The notes under the pieces are model-generated. The model was not told the origin of the DNA. It was given only the letters and a program-made list of their open reading frames with translations, and did not search any database. A stretch of DNA of 8,350 nucleotides from Helicobacteraceae bacterium (GTDB lineage Bacteria > Campylobacterota > Campylobacteria > Campylobacterales > Sulfurimonadaceae). Shown here piece by piece: positions 6,868 to 8,350 of this stretch; the stretch's first letter is position 1, and the number at the start of each line of letters is the position of its first letter. Made by a program: the position numbers and the translations under genes. The stretch covers positions 1-8,350 of the forward strand of contig JALUJE010000219.1 of assembly GCA_027057185.1 (NCBI GenBank), in the 5' to 3' direction.

Positions 6868-6903
6868 TGCTATAGTAGCGTACAATAAAATCAATAAACA
6901 GGA
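6868..6903 (+). promoter_or_regulatory. Possible extended -10 and start-deciding ribosome site for the peroxiredoxin gene
   Basis: TG-C-TATAGT (6868-6876) is a plausible extended -10, and a second -10-like TACAAT lies at 6881-6886. Transcription from the first would give a leader of about 27 nt. AGGA (6900-6903) directly abuts ATG 6904 but lies 6 nt before ATG 6910, so 6910 is the preferred start. The gene may also be read through from the DUF523 gene 49 bp upstream. Confidence 0.4.
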
Positions 6904-6909
6904 ATGAAA

Positions 6910-7377
6910 ATGATCGAAGTAGGAACCCAAGCACCGGATTTTTGTCTGCCCAATCAGGATGATGTTGAGATCTGTCTACGGGATGTACGAGGTAGATGGA
7001 TTGTCTTGTATTTTTATCCCAGAGACAATACTCCCGGATGTACCACCGAAGCGTGTGATTTTACCGAAGCTGAACCGGCATTTAGTGATCTAAATGCCGT
7101 CATTTTTGGTGTCAGTGCCGACAGTACGAAAAAACATCGAAATTTTATTGAGAAAAAATCTTTGGGTATTACACTTTTGAGCGATGAGAGCACGCAGATG
7201 ATGCAGCAATACGGTGTGTGGCAGCTCAAAAAAAACTACGGACGCGAATATATGGGTATTGTCCGTACGACATACATCATTGACCCCGAGGGGAGTGTAG
7301 CGGCAGTGTGGGAGAAGGTACGGGTAAAAGATCATGTAGCCAGTGTCAAAGCACGGCTACAAGAATTGCAACAATAA
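6910..7377 (+). CDS. bcp: Thioredoxin-dependent peroxiredoxin, BCP/PrxQ type
   Basis: A complete 155-residue cytoplasmic thiol peroxidase (157 if started at ATG 6904). The active-site motif PRDNTPGCTTEACDFTE carries the peroxidatic cysteine C44 and a resolving cysteine C49 five residues later, the arrangement of alpha-helix-resolving BCP/PrxQ enzymes that reduce H2O2 and organic hydroperoxides using thioredoxin. Other family features are the N-terminal VGTQAPDFCLPNQD, the strand FGVSADS, the LLSDES segment, and RTTYIIDPEG before the C-terminus. Length and order are standard. It ends 25 bp before the stop codon of the convergent IPTL-CTERM gene, with a shared hairpin between them. Its position after the aldehyde dehydrogenase and DUF523 genes suggests co-expression in oxidative or electrophile defence, as an inference. 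Confidence 0.94.
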   Translation: MIEVGTQAPDFCLPNQDDVEICLRDVRGRWIVLYFYPRDNTPGCTTEACDFTEAEPAFSDLNAVIFGVSADSTKKHRNFIEKKSLGITLLSDESTQMMQQYGVWQLKKNYGREYMGIVRTTYIIDPEGSVAAVWEKVRVKDHVASVKARLQELQQ

Positions 7378-7379
7378 TA

Positions 7380-7387
7380 TACATGTA
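7380..7387. promoter_or_regulatory. TACATGTA box after the peroxiredoxin gene
   Basis: The 8-bp core TACATGTA followed by AATT repeats the right half of the 2791-2806 palindrome, but the left flank is not symmetric. It lies between two convergent stop codons, an odd place for a transcription-start operator. This favours a dispersed intergenic element or transcript-end function, or a chance copy. Confidence 0.35.
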
Positions 7388-7393
7388 AATTAT

Positions 7394-7421
7394 TGCCCCT
7401 ATTTATAAGGGGTATGTTTTT
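7394..7421. terminator. Shared hairpin terminator between convergent genes
   Basis: CCCCT (7396-7400) pairs with AGGGG (7408-7412) around a 7-nt loop; a G-T wobble and a T-A pair extend the stem outward. On the plus strand it is followed within 4 nt by a run of five T (7417-7421), giving a reasonable intrinsic terminator for the peroxiredoxin transcript. On the minus strand the following tract is less T-rich, and the stem contains the stop codon of the IPTL-CTERM gene (7403-7405), so action in that direction is less sure. Confidence 0.6.
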
Positions 7422-8350
7422 GGTGCGCGCCGCAAGAGCACCACGGCAATAAAGAACATTGCCACTATCATGAAGATACGTCCCCATTGACTCAGTGTCG
7501 GTACGGCTACAGGCTGTTTCTTAATCGGTACGTTATTGGTCATGACCTCCGGATCTCCGGGTTCAAGAACAAATGTTGCATACCATGGATTGGCACCACA
7601 GCTAAAGTCGCCTAGCTTGCCACTCAAACCGTTTTGTGAACTCCCAATGTAGTAAGGGTTTGGTTGTCCGGTCGGATCAAGTGCTCCTGTCTGTTCCGCA
7701 CAATCAGTGTCAAGATCGTAGTGTGGCGGAATGGTAAAGTGCATCGTACACGTAGTGACGGCAGAAAGTCCGGGAATATACCATTGATATTCACCATCAG
7801 TGCCATCTTTGATAATGACGGGATTTTGTCCGTTATCACATGTGACGTCAATAGAACCGCCTGAAATAATGGTACCGTCATCGACATCATAAAAGTAGCC
7901 TTGCGGATCATAATCGAGATAATCGGGAATGCCGTCACCGTCATGATCGCCTGTCTCATCTACATCGGGAATGCCGTCACCGTCGCTGTCGGTATCGAGA
8001 TAATTGGGAATACCGTCATGGTCTGCATCCAAGAGTTGTGTTGGAATCCCGGTACTGTCATCGCGACCGTCATGATTTTCATCGACGACCACACTCGGTG
8101 GTGTGACACGTTCACCGGTGTCGGGATCAATATATGGTGGTGCTTCGGTGGCGTCGGAGATTCCGTCACCGTCGCTGTCGTTGTCATACCCAAAATCGGC
8201 ATCTAGTCTGTCCGATGCCGGTGGTAATATGAGTGTCATCGGTACATTTTGGGTCGTACTTGCCCAACTGCCTGAAGGCAGGGTACTTTCATTGACGCGA
8301 ACAATATAATTCCCTTGGGGAAGATTGTTAAAGAGATAAGTACCGTCGGT
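7403..8350 (-). CDS. Large secreted protein with SdrD-B-like domain, calcium-binding repeats and IPTL-CTERM signal; 5' part outside window
   Basis: The reading frame is open to the right edge, so at least 315 residues are seen and the N-terminus is missing; an internal ATG at 8239 is not the start. Visible residues 1-55 (TDGTYLFNNLPQGNYIVRV ending DADFGYD) match the end of an SdrD-B/prealbumin-like beta domain. Residues about 56-148 hold thrombospondin-type-3-like repeats (DNDSDGDGISD, DENHDGRDD, DADHDGIPNYLD, DTDSDGDGIPD, DHDGDGIPDYLD), whose aspartates bind Ca2+. Residues about 150-275 form a Cys-containing domain. The end is VPTLSQWG, a hydrophobic span IFMIVAMFFIAVVLL, then RR and APKTYPL, the layout of the IPTL-CTERM sorting signal. 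In that class the tail is handled by an exosortase-type membrane protease, and the protein is exposed at the cell envelope. Adhesion or surface-layer roles are inference. The gene converges on the peroxiredoxin gene. Confidence 0.88.
   Translation of the reverse strand, partial: TDGTYLFNNLPQGNYIVRVNESTLPSGSWASTTQNVPMTLILPPASDRLDADFGYDNDSDGDGISDATEAPPYIDPDTGERVTPPSVVVDENHDGRDDSTGIPTQLLDADHDGIPNYLDTDSDGDGIPDVDETGDHDGDGIPDYLDYDPQGYFYDVDDGTIISGGSIDVTCDNGQNPVIIKDGTDGEYQWYIPGLSAVTTCTMHFTIPPHYDLDTDCAEQTGALDPTGQPNPYYIGSSQNGLSGKLGDFSCGANPWYATFVLEPGDPEVMTNNVPIKKQPVAVPTLSQWGRIFMIVAMFFIAVVLLRRAPKTYPL
7427..7504 (-). other. IPTL-CTERM-like C-terminal sorting signal
   Basis: The encoded tripartite tail has VPTLSQWG (an IPTLSEWG-like motif), a 15-16-residue hydrophobic segment, and a basic RR stop. 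Valine replaces the first isoleucine and glutamine the glutamate of the common motif. Seven residues follow the RR, slightly more than usual. Proteins of this class are processed by a matching exosortase, which is not in this window. Confidence 0.8.
7907..8185 (-). repeat. Thrombospondin-type-3-like Asp/Gly repeat region
   Basis: Imperfect tandem D-x-D-x-D-G-x-P-D units are encoded here. At DNA level an identical 21-bp stretch occurs at 7922-7942 and 7964-7984, a 42-bp offset that equals 14 codons, so a unit duplication is likely. This is coding repetition, not a CRISPR array. Confidence 0.75.

Noticed and set aside
7907..8185. Short repeats that might suggest a CRISPR array
   Set aside because: Repeats are in frame, degenerate, have no constant spacer length and encode a known Asp/Gly calcium-binding pattern.
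8237..8239. ATG as the start of the IPTL-CTERM protein
   Set aside because: The frame continues upstream to the window edge and encodes a coherent beta-domain (GTYLFNNLPQGNYIVRV), so this ATG is internal.
7901..8309. Plus-strand frames across the calcium-repeat region
   Set aside because: They arise from the repetitive GAT/GAC-rich coding of the minus-strand protein and show only repeat-derived low-complexity translation.

Overview
The window looks like chromosomal DNA of a free-living Campylobacterota (Epsilonproteobacteria) in the Sulfurimonas/Sulfurovum range. This is an inference from the general character of the proteins: an IlvE that begins MNEAKYIWMNG, small epsilon-style redox genes, and short A/T-rich intergenic gaps. 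No rRNA or other marker gene is present to confirm it.

Layout. Positions 1-1470 lie on the minus strand: a truncated haemoglobin (1018-1470), then a nearly complete branched-chain aminotransferase ilvE (1-896) that runs off the left edge. A 95-bp divergent intergenic region (1471-1565) separates the haemoglobin from a plus-strand 12-span membrane protein (1566-2786). That protein resembles the haem-copper-oxidase subunit I / NnrS fold. Next on the plus strand is a secreted right-handed beta-helix protein (2915-4915), which is asparagine-rich and more A/T-rich than its neighbours. A plus-strand cluster follows: aldehyde dehydrogenase (5014-6429), a DUF523/TudS-type Fe-S protein overlapping it by 4 bp (6426-6860), and a BCP/PrxQ peroxiredoxin (6910-7377). 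Facing this cluster on the minus strand is the C-terminal part of a large secreted protein that runs off the right edge (7403-8350). It has an SdrD-B-like domain, thrombospondin-type-3 calcium-binding repeats and a C-terminal VPTLSQWG sorting signal of the IPTL-CTERM class.

How the genes may work together. The haemoglobin and the divergent NnrS/oxidase-like protein could both handle gaseous ligands such as NO or O2 and may share a control region, which contains a 22-bp imperfect palindrome. The aldehyde dehydrogenase, DUF523 protein and peroxiredoxin form a small metabolic and oxidative-defence cluster. The beta-helix protein and the IPTL-CTERM protein are envelope or surface proteins.

The most unusual feature is a recurrent palindrome with core TACATGTA, often extended to TTTACATGTAAA. 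It occurs five times, always between genes, in three intergenic regions (before ilvE, before the beta-helix gene, and between the peroxiredoxin and the IPTL-CTERM gene). A sixth, degenerate copy lies before the beta-helix gene. It looks like the operator of an unidentified regulator or a dispersed intergenic element. No tRNA, rRNA, CRISPR array, insertion sequence or integrase was seen.
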